Notes: a model not told the origin generated them from the letters alone. Positions 1-9,560 are shown, numbered from the stretch's first letter. The stretch is DNA of 44,728 nucleotides from JAWLGJ01 sp041685145 (GCA_041685145.1 JAWLGJ010000027.1:1-44728), one strand, 5' to 3'. Numbers and translations: made by a program.

Positions 1-434
1 TGCACCGGCGGCAGCGCGTCCCGGTGTCGGTGATCCTGCTGGACATCGACCATTTCAAGCGCGTCAACGACACCCTGGGCCACTTGGCCGGCGACCGAGT
101 GCTGTGCCGGGTGGTGGACGCGGTGCGGGGCCGGCTGCGCGATTCCGACATCATCGCCCGCTGGGGCGGCGAGGAGATCATCGTGCTGGCGCATGACTGC
201 GACCTGGCGGCGGCGACGCGGCTGGCCGAGGACATTCGCGTTGCCGTCGCCGCCGCCACCGACGCCGACGCCGACGCGCGCCGCGCCGTCACCGTCAGCG
301 CCGGCGTGACGGAATTGGCGGCCGGCGACGACTCCGACCGGGTGGTGGCGCGCGCCGACCACGCCCTCTACCGCGCCAAGGCCGACGGCCGCGATCGCGT
401 CGTGACCGCCCCGGCGGCGCTCGCCACGGCTTGA
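1..434 (+). CDS. GGDEF-domain diguanylate cyclase, C-terminal part
   Basis: The frame is open to the left edge (first full codon at 3), so the N-terminus and any sensor domain lie outside the window. The visible part is most of a GGDEF domain. LLDIDHFKRVND carries the usual metal-binding Asp, RDSD fits the RxxD inhibitory I-site, and it is followed at the normal distance by the signature RWGGEEI. The last signature residue is Ile instead of Phe, a mild departure from GG(D/E)EF; the catalytic acidic residues are kept. The family makes cyclic di-GMP from two GTP. The protein ends in a short Ala-rich tail soon after the domain. A catalytically active, feedback-inhibited cyclase is likely but not proven. 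Confidence 0.85.
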   Translation, partial: HRRQRVPVSVILLDIDHFKRVNDTLGHLAGDRVLCRVVDAVRGRLRDSDIIARWGGEEIIVLAHDCDLAAATRLAEDIRVAVAAATDADADARRAVTVSAGVTELAAGDDSDRVVARADHALYRAKADGRDRVVTAPAALATA

Positions 435-466
435 ACCGGGCGCCGCCAAGGCAGATATTGCCCGCC

Positions 467-1594
467 ATGTCCGTTCCGTACCCTCTCAACGACGCCATCG
501 CCCTGCCGCGCGGGGCGCGGGTGGTCGTCGCCATGTCGGGGGGCGTCGATTCGTCGGTGACGGCGGCGCTGCTGAAGGCCCACGGCTGCGAGGTGGTGGG
601 CATGACCATGCAGCTTTACGACCACGGCGCCGCCGTCGGGCGGTCCAACACCTGCTGCGCCGGGCGCGACATCCACGACGCGCGGCACGTCGCCGACGGC
701 CTGGGCATCCCCCATTATGTCGTCGATTACGAGGGCCGCTTCCGCGAGGACGTCATCGAGACCTTCGCCGACTCCTACGCCCGCGGCGAGACTCCCATCC
801 CTTGCGTGCTGTGCAACGCCACCGTGAAGTTCCGCGACCTGTTGGGGGCGGCGCGCGGCCTGGGGGCGGCGGCGCTGGCCACCGGGCACTATGTCCGCCG
901 GGTGCGGGGCGCGGGCGGGCCGGAGATGCACCGCGGCGCCGACCCGCGCCGCGACCAGAGCTATTTCCTCTTCGCCACCACCCGCGAACAGCTTGATTTC
1001 CTGCGCTTCCCCCTCGGCGGCCTGCGCGACAAGCAGCAGACCCGCGCCCTCGCCCGCGAGCTGGGGGTGCCGGTGGCCGACAAGCCCGACAGCCAGGACA
1101 TCTGCTTCGTCCCCGACGGCGACTATGCCGCCCTGGTGGGGCGCCTGCGCCCCGGCGCCGCCGAAGCGGGCGAGATCGTCCATGTCGAGACCGGCGCAGT
1201 CCTCGGCCGCCATGAGGGCGTCATCAACTTCACCGTCGGGCAGCGGCGCGGCCTGGGCGTCGGCGGGCCCGGCGGCCCCCTCTATGTCGTGCGCCTGGCG
1301 CCGGAGGAGCGGCGCGTCTATGTCGGGCCGCGCGCCGCGCTGGCACGCCACGACATCGTCGTGCAGGCCGTGAACTGGCTGGCGGAGCCGGTGGGGCCGG
1401 AGGGGCGCCGCGTGCAGGTCAAGGTGCGCAGCACGCGGCCGCCGGCGCCGGCGCGCCTGTGGCTGGACGCCGAGGCGGCGACGGCGCGCGTGGTCCTGGA
1501 CGCGCCCGAGGAGGGGGTGGCGCCGGGGCAGGCCTGCGTCGCCTATGACGGCGCGCGCCTGCTGGGCGGCGGCTGGATCGCCCGCCGGGACTGA
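467..1594 (+). CDS. mnmA: tRNA-specific 2-thiouridylase MnmA
   Basis: MnmA transfers sulfur to U34 of tRNA-Lys, -Glu and -Gln in the cytoplasm (s2U34), using ATP to adenylate the base. The 375-residue product has the PP-loop SGGVDSS at residues 24-30. It also has the expected cysteine pair: Cys116 in PCVLCN and Cys213 in DSQDICFVP, matching E. coli Cys102 and Cys199. GQRRGLGVGG is the conserved central motif. The ATG at 467 was chosen because it puts the PP-loop at the usual distance; a longer frame from a TTG at 431 would overlap the upstream gene. It ends 18 nt before the convergent aspS stop. Confidence 0.95.
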   Translation: MSVPYPLNDAIALPRGARVVVAMSGGVDSSVTAALLKAHGCEVVGMTMQLYDHGAAVGRSNTCCAGRDIHDARHVADGLGIPHYVVDYEGRFREDVIETFADSYARGETPIPCVLCNATVKFRDLLGAARGLGAAALATGHYVRRVRGAGGPEMHRGADPRRDQSYFLFATTREQLDFLRFPLGGLRDKQQTRALARELGVPVADKPDSQDICFVPDGDYAALVGRLRPGAAEAGEIVHVETGAVLGRHEGVINFTVGQRRGLGVGGPGGPLYVVRLAPEERRVYVGPRAALARHDIVVQAVNWLAEPVGPEGRRVQVKVRSTRPPAPARLWLDAEAATARVVLDAPEEGVAPGQACVAYDGARLLGGGWIARRD

Positions 1595-1612
1595 GCCCCG
1601 GCCGCAACGCCG

Positions 1613-3415
1613 TCAGGCGTCGTCGCCGCGCACCACCTTCCGTGGCTTGGGCAGGTCGGGCTTCAGGTGCAGTTCCTTCCAGCGTTCCGGCGGAATCTCG
1701 GCCGGGGCGTGCATCAGCAGATCCTGCGCCTGCTGGTTCATCGGGAACAGGATGATCTCGCGGATGTTGGGCTGGTCGGACAGCAGCATGACGATGCGGT
1801 CGACGCCCGGCGCGGTGCCGCCGTGGGGCGGGGCCCCGTAGCGGAAGGCGTTGAGCAGGCCGCCGAAACGCTCCTCGACCTCCTCGGGGGCATAACCGGC
1901 GATGGCGAAGGCCTTGTACATGATGTCGGGGCGATGGTTACGGATGGCCCCCGACGACAGCTCGATGCCGTTGCAGACGATGTCGTACTGATAGGCCTTG
2001 ATCTCCAGCGGGTCACGCGTCTCCAGCGCCTCCAGCCCGCCCTGGGGCATGGAGAATGGGTTGTGCGAGAACTCGACCAGGCCGGTGTCCTCGTTCAGCT
2101 CATACATCGGGAAGTCGACCGTCCAGCAGAAGCGGAAGACGTCCTTCTCCAAGAGGTCCAGTTCCTCGCAGACGCGGGTGCGGACGATGCCGGCGAAGCG
2201 CTCCGCCGCCTTTTTCTGGTCGCAGACGAAGAACACGGCATCGCCGTCCGCCACCTCGGCGGTTTCGCGAATGGCCTCGATGCGCTGGGGCTCGAGGTTC
2301 TTGGCGATGGGCCCCTTGCCGCCGCCCTCCTCCATGATGATGTAGCCCAGCCCCGCCATGCCCTCGTCGCGGGCCCAGTCGTTGAGCTTGTCGAAGAAGC
2401 TGCGCGGGCGGCCGGCGGCGCCCGGCGCCGGGATGGCCCGCACCAGCGCGCCCTTCTCAATGTTGCGGGCGAAGATGCCGAAATTGGAGCCGCGGAAGGC
2501 GTCGGTGACGTCGGCGATCAGCAGCGGGTTGCGCAGGTCGGGCTTGTCGCTGCCGTAGCGCAGCATCGCCTCGTCATAGGGGATGCGCGGAAACGGCGCC
2601 GGGGTGACCTTGCGGCCGGCGGCGAATTCCTCGAAGACGCCCTGCAACACCGGCTCGACGGCGGCGAAGACGTCCTCCTGGGTGACGAAGCTCATCTCGA
2701 TGTCGAGCTGGTAGAACTCGCCCGGCGAGCGGTCGGCGCGCCCGGCCTCGTCGCGGAAACAGGGGGCGATCTGGAAATACTTGTCGAAGCCCGCCACCAT
2801 CAGCAACTGCTTGAACTGCTGCGGCGCCTGCGGCAGGGCGTAGAACTTGCCGGGGTGCAGGCGCGAGGGCACCAGATAGTCGCGCGCCCCCTCGGGGCTG
2901 GAGGCGGTGAGGATGGGGGTCTGGAACTCGGTGAACCCCTGCTCGACCATGCGCCGGCGCAGCGACTGGATGACGGCGGCGCGCAGCATCATGCGCTGCT
3001 GCACCTCCTCGCGGCGCAGGTCGAGATAGCGGTAGCGCAGGCGAATGTCCTCGCCGTATTCCTGGTCGCCGGCGACCTGCATCGGCAACACCTCGGCCGA
3101 GGACAGCACCTCGACCTCCTCGACGCGCACCTCGATCTCGCCGGTGGCCAGCTTGGGGTTGACGGTCTCGCGCGACCGCTCGACCACCGTGCCGGTGACG
3201 CACAGGACGCTCTCCGCCCGCGCCTCGTCGAGAACCGTGAAGACGGGGCTGGAAACATCGGCAACCGCCTGGGTCACGCCGAAATGGTCGCGCAGGTCAA
3301 CGAACAGCAGGTTGCCGTGGTCACGCTTGCGGTGGACCCAGCCCGACAGGCGGACCCGCCGGCCGGCGTCGGGAAGGCGCAGGGCGCCACAGGTATGCGT
3401 GCGGTAGGGGTGCAT
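1613..3415 (-). CDS. aspS: Aspartyl-tRNA synthetase, probably non-discriminating
   Basis: This 600-residue class II synthetase charges tRNA-Asp. An N-terminal OB-fold anticodon-binding domain (about residues 1-110) is followed by the catalytic core. Motif 2 appears as FRDEAGRADRSPGEFYQLD, a form typical of alphaproteobacteria, and motif 3 as GGTAPGVDRIVMLL. A bacterial GAD insertion lies between them. In the OB fold the sequence reads RKRDHGN: the His is the residue associated with non-discriminating AspRS (His31 in Pseudomonas aeruginosa, Leu in E. coli), so the enzyme may also form Asp-tRNA-Asn for GatCAB amidation. The ATG at 3415 was preferred to an upstream in-frame start at 3460 because the domain begins right after it. 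Confidence 0.95.
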   Translation of the reverse strand: MHPYRTHTCGALRLPDAGRRVRLSGWVHRKRDHGNLLFVDLRDHFGVTQAVADVSSPVFTVLDEARAESVLCVTGTVVERSRETVNPKLATGEIEVRVEEVEVLSSAEVLPMQVAGDQEYGEDIRLRYRYLDLRREEVQQRMMLRAAVIQSLRRRMVEQGFTEFQTPILTASSPEGARDYLVPSRLHPGKFYALPQAPQQFKQLLMVAGFDKYFQIAPCFRDEAGRADRSPGEFYQLDIEMSFVTQEDVFAAVEPVLQGVFEEFAAGRKVTPAPFPRIPYDEAMLRYGSDKPDLRNPLLIADVTDAFRGSNFGIFARNIEKGALVRAIPAPGAAGRPRSFFDKLNDWARDEGMAGLGYIIMEEGGGKGPIAKNLEPQRIEAIRETAEVADGDAVFFVCDQKKAAERFAGIVRTRVCEELDLLEKDVFRFCWTVDFPMYELNEDTGLVEFSHNPFSMPQGGLEALETRDPLEIKAYQYDIVCNGIELSSGAIRNHRPDIMYKAFAIAGYAPEEVEERFGGLLNAFRYGAPPHGGTAPGVDRIVMLLSDQPNIREIILFPMNQQAQDLLMHAPAEIPPERWKELHLKPDLPKPRKVVRGDDA

Positions 3416-3450
3416 CGGCAATCTTCCACTCCGTGCTCGGCGACGGCGGA

Positions 3451-3479
3451 AGAAGCACACGACGCCCCCGCTTTGTCAA
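3451..3479 (-). promoter_or_regulatory. Candidate sigma70-type promoter of aspS
   Basis: On the minus strand a perfect TTGACA (3474-3479) is followed after 17 nt by GCTTCT (3451-3456), about 35 nt upstream of the aspS ATG. The -35 box is consensus; the -10 box is weak, as is common in GC-rich alphaproteobacteria. Called by eye. Confidence 0.4.
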
Positions 3480-3509
3480 CCCGCCAGTCCGGGGGGTCGC
3501 GGCAACGGA

Positions 3510-4553
3510 TCAGGTGCCGCGAATGGCGTCGATGCGGCCCTTCAGCGCGGTCAGTTTCAGATAGGCCAGTTCCAGGAATTCGTCATTGGCCATGTGCCCG
3601 CCGGACAGGCTCGACGTCACCCCCGACAGCACCTTGCGGCCGAACCGCGGGTCGACCAGCAATGTTTCCGCCTCGCCCTCGAAGACGGTGAAAAAGACGT
3701 TCAGCAGCGGGCGCACCCGCTGCACCGGAAGCTGCTCCAGTTCGCGCACCGTCTCGGTGGGCAGATCGGCCAGCACCGGCCCGACGGCCTTGATGAAGGC
3801 GGGGTCGCGGGCCATCACCGTTTCCAGATAGGCGCGTTCGCGGGCGCAGAACCGCCAGGCGGCGTCCTGGAGCGCCTCGCGCACGACGCTCAGATGCCGC
3901 GACGGCAGCCAGACGACGTTCTCCAGCGCCGCCGGCGCCGTCGCCAGCACCTCGCGGAAATCCGTCCCCAGCGCCTGCCGCGCCTGGCGCAGCACGGCGC
4001 GATCGAGGCCCGCCACCGTCCGCAGCCCCTCGCCATCGCGCAACAGCAGCAGGTCGCTGCCCAGCGCGGCGACGTGCCGCCGGTCCAGGAGCATGGCGTA
4101 GTGCCGCAGCAGCGGCAACTGCCAGGAAAACGCCAGCAGCGGCCGCAAGTCCTCCAACAGCAGCCGCCGTTCGCCCCGCCCCGACTCGCCGTCCAGCGAC
4201 TCGAACACCTTGCGCGCGCAGGTCGCCACCAGCAGCCGCTCGACCTGCGGCAGGGTGACGCGGCAGTGCAGCAGGCCCTCGTCGTCGGCCACCGGCCGGC
4301 CCTGGGCATCGACGACCAGATCGGCGGCGGCGTCGCGGTTGGCGCGATAGGTCTCGATGAACCGCAGCAGGCGATCGGGGTCGGCGATAATAGCGCTGTA
4401 GCCGGCGTCGTCCGGCAGCAGACGCTTTTTCTGCAGCCGCGCCAGCACCGCCTTTACCCCCGCGACGATGCGCTTGCGGGTTTCCTGATCAAGATTGACG
4501 GGCGGCGGGACGGGAGGTTCGAAGCGGGACGGAGCGGACGAAGGGCTGTTCAT
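3510..4553 (-). CDS. Uncharacterised 347-residue protein
   Basis: I do not recognise this family. From the ATG at 4553 the product is 347 residues: a Pro-rich opening, then a charged, mostly helical soluble protein with no signal peptide, no clear membrane segment and no nucleotide-binding loop. The start of the folded part (NLDQETRKRIVAGVKAVLARLQKKRLLPDD) looks like a regular helix. Codon use and GC bias match the neighbours and the antisense frames look like shadows, so coding is likely. It lies upstream of aspS on the same strand, but aspS seems to have its own promoter, so they need not share an operon. The frame continues upstream to 4676 without good support. Confidence 0.7.
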   Translation of the reverse strand: MNSPSSAPSRFEPPVPPPVNLDQETRKRIVAGVKAVLARLQKKRLLPDDAGYSAIIADPDRLLRFIETYRANRDAAADLVVDAQGRPVADDEGLLHCRVTLPQVERLLVATCARKVFESLDGESGRGERRLLLEDLRPLLAFSWQLPLLRHYAMLLDRRHVAALGSDLLLLRDGEGLRTVAGLDRAVLRQARQALGTDFREVLATAPAALENVVWLPSRHLSVVREALQDAAWRFCARERAYLETVMARDPAFIKAVGPVLADLPTETVRELEQLPVQRVRPLLNVFFTVFEGEAETLLVDPRFGRKVLSGVTSSLSGGHMANDEFLELAYLKLTALKGRIDAIRGT

Positions 4554-4678
4554 GCCTGGATGCGCAACAGGTTGAGCGGGCGGACCATCCGCCCGGTGCG
4601 ACACTGTGCGGCGCCGTCCCGGCGGTGTCAACCGCCGCCCGCTTGCGCCGAACGGGGGCGTCAAGTATAGACTCAACC

Positions 4679-5863
4679 ATGAGTCTCATCACCGACACCG
4701 CCGCGCTGTCGGCCTTCTGCGAGAGCTTGGCCGAGGCGCCGTTCATCACCGTCGACACCGAATTCCAGCGCGAGCGCACCTATTGGCCGCAATTGTGCCT
4801 GGTCCAGGTGGCGGGCCCCGACGAGGCGCGCGCCATCGACCCGCTGGCGCCGGGGATCGACCTGGCGCCGCTGTTCGAGCTGATGGCCGACAGCCGCGTG
4901 CTCAAGGTCTTCCACGCCGCGCGCCAGGATCTGGAAATCTTCCTGAAGCTGGCGGGGCGGTTGCCGGCGCCGATCTTCGACACCCAGATCGCCGCGATGG
5001 TGTGCGGCTTCGGCGATTCGGTGTCCTATGAGGCCCTCGCCAACAGCCTCGCCCGCGCCCGCATCGACAAGTCGATGCGCTTCACCGACTGGACCCAGCG
5101 GCCCTTGAGCAAGCGCCAGCTCGACTACGCGCTCTCCGACGTCACGCATCTGCGCGTCGTCTACGAGAAGCTGCGCCGCAAGCTCGACGGCAACGGCCGG
5201 GCGCAATGGCTGGAGGAGGAGGTGGCGGTGCTCTCCGACCCCGCCACCTATCGCGTGGACCCGCGGCAGGCGTGGCGGCGGCTGAAGCCGCGCTCCAGCA
5301 ATCCGCGCTTCCTGGCCATCCTGCGCGAGCTGGCGGACTGGCGCGAGCGCGAGGCCCAGGAGAAGGACGTGCCCCGCAACCGCGTCGCCCGCGACGAGGC
5401 GCTGACCGAGGTGGCGGCCCACGCCCCCACCACCGCGGCGGAACTGGCGCGGATGCGGGCGGTGCCGCGCGGCACCGCCGAAGGCCGCTACGGGCAGCAG
5501 ATGCTGGAGGCGGTCGCCCGCGCCGTCGCGCTGCCCGACGAGGAGTTGCCGCAGCCGCCGCAGCGGGTGGAACTGCCGCGCGGGCTGGCGCCGGTGGTTG
5601 ATCTGCTGAAGGTGCTGCTGAAGATGAAATGCGACCAGCACCACGTCGCCCAGCGCCTCGTCGCCTCGGCTGCCGACGTCGAGGCCATCGCCGCCGACGA
5701 CGACGCCGACGTGCCCGCCCTGCACGGCTGGCGGCGCCAGGTGTTCGGCGAGGACGCGCTGAGGCTCAAGAATGGCGGCCTCGCGCTGGCGGTCAGTCCC
5801 TCCGGCCGCCGCCTGCGGCTGGTGGCGCTGGACGAGGCCGCCCCGCCGGACGAGGGCGGCTGA
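4679..5863 (+). CDS. rnd: Ribonuclease D
   Basis: A 3'-5' exoribonuclease that trims tRNA and other small RNA 3' ends. The 394-residue product has all DEDDy exonuclease residues: Asp26 and Glu28 (DTEFQRERTYWP), Asp84 (FHAARQDLEIF), and Tyr150 with Asp154 (YALSDVTHL). An HRDC domain follows at about residues 205-290, as in E. coli RNase D. The ATG at 4679 places the first motif at the usual distance; the longer frame from 4625 adds unlike sequence. It is divergent from the uncharacterised gene on its left and convergent with ppx, with 13 nt between the two stops. Confidence 0.93.
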   Translation: MSLITDTAALSAFCESLAEAPFITVDTEFQRERTYWPQLCLVQVAGPDEARAIDPLAPGIDLAPLFELMADSRVLKVFHAARQDLEIFLKLAGRLPAPIFDTQIAAMVCGFGDSVSYEALANSLARARIDKSMRFTDWTQRPLSKRQLDYALSDVTHLRVVYEKLRRKLDGNGRAQWLEEEVAVLSDPATYRVDPRQAWRRLKPRSSNPRFLAILRELADWREREAQEKDVPRNRVARDEALTEVAAHAPTTAAELARMRAVPRGTAEGRYGQQMLEAVARAVALPDEELPQPPQRVELPRGLAPVVDLLKVLLKMKCDQHHVAQRLVASAADVEAIAADDDADVPALHGWRRQVFGEDALRLKNGGLALAVSPSGRRLRLVALDEAAPPDEGG

Positions 5864-5876
5864 TCCCGCGGCGGCG

Positions 5877-7379
5877 TCAGGGCGCCCGCACCACCGCCGG
5901 TTCGCGGTCCAGGGTCTTCGCCAGGCGTTCCAGCGGGCGCTGATACGGCGCCGCGGCCAGCACCGGCGGGTTGTCCGGCAGTTCCAGCGCCAGGGCGCCG
6001 GGCGTCGGCACCAGGCGGCAGCCGGGCAGGATGCCGGGGGCGCCGCCCGACAAGGCGCTGGCCAGGCGCAGCGCCTGGCCGATGGCGGTGGCGCGGGTGA
6101 GATCGGCGGCGTCGAGCATCGCCCGCGCCGGCAGGGTCTCGCCGCTGTCGTCGGTGCGGGCGTAGCGGGCGTGCACGGCCAGCGCCAGACGGGCGCGGTC
6201 GGTGTGCTCCAGGCCCACGAAGGGCAGCCGCAGCACCCGCAGGAAAGCCTGGGTGGCGCGGTAGTCGGGGTGCTCGCTCCAGAAGGCGTCGCCCAGCAGG
6301 CAGGCGGCGTGACGCACGCGCCGGTGGGCCGCGCTTTCGCCGGGAAACAGCGGCGCCATCCAGTCCATGATCTCGTCGGCGTGCTCGGGGAAGCGGCCGG
6401 CGGCGCGCGCCATGTCGGCGCAGGCCGCCAGCAGCGGGTCACGCCGCCGCAGGTCGGGGGACAGCCGCTTGTAGAACTGCCCCTCGCGCATTCCATAGAC
6501 CGAAAACACCAGCCGGTCGGGCCGCACCTTGTCGAGGATCTTGTCCAGCAGCAGCGCCGCCATCGGCAGGTAGGGAATGCGTTTCTTGGAGACGCCGGCG
6601 ATTTTTTCCAGCGACTTGCGGCTCTGGTGGGCGATGAGGTCGGTCAGGGTCTCGGCCTGGCGGCGGCGCAGGGTGAAATTGTCGAGGATGCGCAACGGGT
6701 GCGTGGTCTGGGCGATGAGCACCCGCGCCACCGCCCGCCAGGCGCCACCGACGGCATAGAGCGCCCGGCCCCGCGCCGCGTCCGTCCAGTCCAACGGCGC
6801 CAGGTGCTCGTCGATCAGCCGTTCGGCGCGGGTCTGGCTGCCGCCGCTGAGGTCGGCGAGGCGCAGCACCCCCAGGGGTAGGCTGGCGTGGCGCCCGGCC
6901 CGGCCGCCGCCCACCAGCACCAGTTCGCAACTGCCGCCACCGACATCGGCGACGATTCCCTCGGCGTCGGGGATGCCGCACAGCACCCCCAGCGCCGAAA
7001 GCTCCGCCTCCTGCCCGCCCGACAGCACCCGCACCTTGACGCCGTGGCGGCCCTCGATCTCGCGGGCGAAGGCGCGGCCGTCCTCGGCCTCGCGCACGGC
7101 GGCGGTGGCCAGCACGTCGATCTGCGCCACCCCCATCGCCCGCGCCAGCCCCACAAAGCGGGCCACCGCGTCGCGCGCCAGCGCCACTCCGTCGGGATTG
7201 AGGCGGCCGGTGGCGGCAAGACCGCTGCCCAGGCCGCAGACGACCTTTTCGTTGAACAGGGGCAGCGGCGTGCGCGCCAGGGCGTCATAGACGACCATCC
7301 GCACCGAGTTCGAGCCCAGGTCGATGACCGCCACCGGCTTGCGCCTGCATCCAACGCGGTCGGACCGCGCCATCACCAT
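5877..7379 (-). CDS. ppx: Exopolyphosphatase, Ppx/GppA family
   Basis: Ppx/GppA enzymes release phosphate from the ends of polyphosphate or hydrolyse pppGpp; sequence alone does not separate the two activities. The 500-residue product starts with the ASKHA phosphate loop AVIDLGSNSVRMVV and has the second loop VADVGGGSCELVLV. A helical HD-like C-terminal domain follows from about residue 310. Its ATG (7379-7377) overlaps the ppk stop by one base (TGATG), so the two are almost certainly translationally coupled, giving synthesis and breakdown of polyphosphate in one operon. A second ATG two codons later (7373) is also possible. Confidence 0.93.
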   Translation of the reverse strand: MVMARSDRVGCRRKPVAVIDLGSNSVRMVVYDALARTPLPLFNEKVVCGLGSGLAATGRLNPDGVALARDAVARFVGLARAMGVAQIDVLATAAVREAEDGRAFAREIEGRHGVKVRVLSGGQEAELSALGVLCGIPDAEGIVADVGGGSCELVLVGGGRAGRHASLPLGVLRLADLSGGSQTRAERLIDEHLAPLDWTDAARGRALYAVGGAWRAVARVLIAQTTHPLRILDNFTLRRRQAETLTDLIAHQSRKSLEKIAGVSKKRIPYLPMAALLLDKILDKVRPDRLVFSVYGMREGQFYKRLSPDLRRRDPLLAACADMARAAGRFPEHADEIMDWMAPLFPGESAAHRRVRHAACLLGDAFWSEHPDYRATQAFLRVLRLPFVGLEHTDRARLALAVHARYARTDDSGETLPARAMLDAADLTRATAIGQALRLASALSGGAPGILPGCRLVPTPGALALELPDNPPVLAAAPYQRPLERLAKTLDREPAVVRAP

Positions 7380-9523
7380 CACGGCAGGTTCAGCTCCAGT
7401 TTCGGCGCCAGGCGTCCGCGCTCCAGCGCGCTGCCGCGCCCGGACAGGCTGGGATTGGTCATGAAGAACTCGTGGGCGCTGAAGGCGTCGTCCCCGGCCG
7501 GCAGGCGCGTGTAGACGCCGTCGCTGCCCAGGGTCCAGCTTTGGGCGACGTCCTTGAGGTTGGCGACCATGATCTGGTCGAGAATCTGCTGATGCACGGT
7601 GGGATTCTCGATGGGCACGAAGTGCTCGACGCGCCAGTCCATGTTGCGCGGCATCCAGTCCGCCGAGGAGATGTAAACCTTGGCCTTGCGCGACGGGATG
7701 CGATGGCCGTTGCCGAAGCAGAAGATGCGCGAATGCTCCAGAAAGCGGCCGACGATGCTTTTGACGCGGATGTTGTCCGACAGGCCCGGCACACCGGGGC
7801 GCAGACAGCAGATGCCGCGCACCACCAGATCGACATGCACGCCGGCCTGCGACGCCCCGTACAGGGCGTCGATGAGGTCGCGGTCGACCAGCGAGTTGAG
7901 CTTCGCCCAGATGGCGGCGGGGCGGCCGTGGCGGGCGTGCTCGATCTCGGCGTCGACCAGCGCGACGATGGCATCGCGCAGGCGCAGCGGCGCCAGCAGC
8001 AGCTTCTCCATGCGCTCGGGCAGCGCATAGCCGGTGAGGTAGTTGAAGGTGCGCTGGGCGTCGCGGCACAGCGCCGGGTCGGTGGTGAAGAAGGAGAGGT
8101 CGGTGTAGATCTTGGCGGTGATGGGGTGGTAGTTGCCGGTGCCGAAATGCAGATAGGACTGCAGGCCGCCGCCCTCGCGCCGCACCACCAGCGAGATCTT
8201 GGCGTGGGTCTTCAGCTCCATGAAGCCGAAGACCACCTGGGCGCCGGCGCGCTCCAGATCGCGCGCCCAGCGGATGTTGGCTTCCTCGTCGAAACGCGCC
8301 TTCAACTCCACCAGGGCGGTCACGGACTTGCCGGCCTCGGCGGCCTCGATCAGCGCCTTGACGATGGGGGAATCGGTGCTGGTGCGGTAGAGGGTCTGCT
8401 TGATCGCCACCACCTGCGGGTCGCGCGCCGCCTGGCGGATGAACTGCACCACCACGTCGAAACTTTCATAGGGATGGTGGACGACGATGTCCTTCTGATG
8501 GATGGCGGCGAAGCAGTCGCCGCCGAAGTCGCGGATGCGTTCGGGAAAGCGGGCGTTGTAGGGCCGGAATTGCAGGTCGGGCCGGTCGTCGGTGATGAGC
8601 TGCTTGATCGCCTCCATGCCCAGCAGCCCGCGCAGGGGAAAGACGTCGGCGGCGGCGACGTCCATCTCCTCCATCACCAGATTGAGGAGATCCTGCGGAA
8701 TATCGGCGTTGACCGTCAGCCGGATGCAGTGGCCGCGCCGGCGCCGCTTCAGCGCCGTCTCGAACGAGCGCACCAGATCCTCGGCCTCTTCGTCGATTTC
8801 CATTTCCGAATCGCGCAGCACCCGGAAGAGGCCGCCGGCATTGACCTGGAAACCGGGGAACAGCCGATTCAGGAACAGCCCCACCACCTCCTCCAGCGGC
8901 ACATAGCGGATGTCGGGGCCGGGCAGGCGCACGAAGCGGTCGGTCTGATGCGGCAGCGGCACCAGCGCCTGCATGATCTCGCCGTCCTCCAGCCGCGCCA
9001 ACTGCAGCACCATCGCGAAGCCCTGATTGGGGATGAAGGGGAACGGATGCGCCGGGTCGATGGCCAGGGGGGTCAGCACCGGGAAGATGTGCTGCATGAA
9101 ATGGCCTTCCAGCCATTTGCGCTCGGCCTTGGTGAGGCCGGGACGGTCGGTGACCTGCAATCCCGCCTGGGCCAGCTCGTCACGCAGCGCCTGCCAGCAG
9201 GCCTGCTGCTTGCCCAGCAGTTCCCCCGCCTCGCGGTTGATCGCCGCCAGTTGCTGCGCCGGCGTCAGGCCGTCGGCGCTCTCGGTGCGCACGCCGGCCT
9301 CGACCTGCCCCTTCAGGCCGGCGACGCGGACCATGTAGAACTCGTCGAGGTTGCCGGCCGAGATCGACAGGAAGCGCACGCGCTCCAGCAGGGGATGGCG
9401 CGGGTTGTAGGCCTCCTCCAGCACGCGGGTGTTGAAGGCCAGCCACGACAGCTCGCGGTTGATGAAGCGGCGCTTGTCCTCGGGGTCGACGGCGGGCGCC
9501 TTGGCTGCGCCAGACTCGTTCAC
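7379..9523 (-). CDS. ppk1: Polyphosphate kinase 1
   Basis: PPK1 reversibly builds polyphosphate from the gamma-phosphate of ATP, through a phosphohistidine, at the inner membrane. The 714-residue product has the four-domain PPK1 layout: an N-terminal domain beginning RFINRELSWLAFN, a head domain, and two phospholipase D-like C-terminal domains. The autophosphorylated His is in ELKTHAKISLV, and the second conserved His is in FLEHSRIF just before KVYISSADWMPRN. The start is a GTG at 9523, preceded by GGAGGAGCC; no ATG sits near the conserved N-terminus. It is the first gene of a ppk-ppx operon. Confidence 0.95.
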   Translation of the reverse strand: MNESGAAKAPAVDPEDKRRFINRELSWLAFNTRVLEEAYNPRHPLLERVRFLSISAGNLDEFYMVRVAGLKGQVEAGVRTESADGLTPAQQLAAINREAGELLGKQQACWQALRDELAQAGLQVTDRPGLTKAERKWLEGHFMQHIFPVLTPLAIDPAHPFPFIPNQGFAMVLQLARLEDGEIMQALVPLPHQTDRFVRLPGPDIRYVPLEEVVGLFLNRLFPGFQVNAGGLFRVLRDSEMEIDEEAEDLVRSFETALKRRRRGHCIRLTVNADIPQDLLNLVMEEMDVAAADVFPLRGLLGMEAIKQLITDDRPDLQFRPYNARFPERIRDFGGDCFAAIHQKDIVVHHPYESFDVVVQFIRQAARDPQVVAIKQTLYRTSTDSPIVKALIEAAEAGKSVTALVELKARFDEEANIRWARDLERAGAQVVFGFMELKTHAKISLVVRREGGGLQSYLHFGTGNYHPITAKIYTDLSFFTTDPALCRDAQRTFNYLTGYALPERMEKLLLAPLRLRDAIVALVDAEIEHARHGRPAAIWAKLNSLVDRDLIDALYGASQAGVHVDLVVRGICCLRPGVPGLSDNIRVKSIVGRFLEHSRIFCFGNGHRIPSRKAKVYISSADWMPRNMDWRVEHFVPIENPTVHQQILDQIMVANLKDVAQSWTLGSDGVYTRLPAGDDAFSAHEFFMTNPSLSGRGSALERGRLAPKLELNLP

Positions 9524-9560
9524 GGCTCCTCCGGCGGCGATGCGTGATCGTGGCTGCCCT

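Noticed and set aside
1667..3691. Long plus-strand ORF of 674 codons opposite aspS
   Set aside because: Antisense shadow typical of very GC-rich DNA; the composition is low-complexity Asp/Val/Gly/Ala/Leu and aspS is certain. The same reasoning removes the other long antisense frames opposite ppk, glcB, radA, purF and the hub genes.
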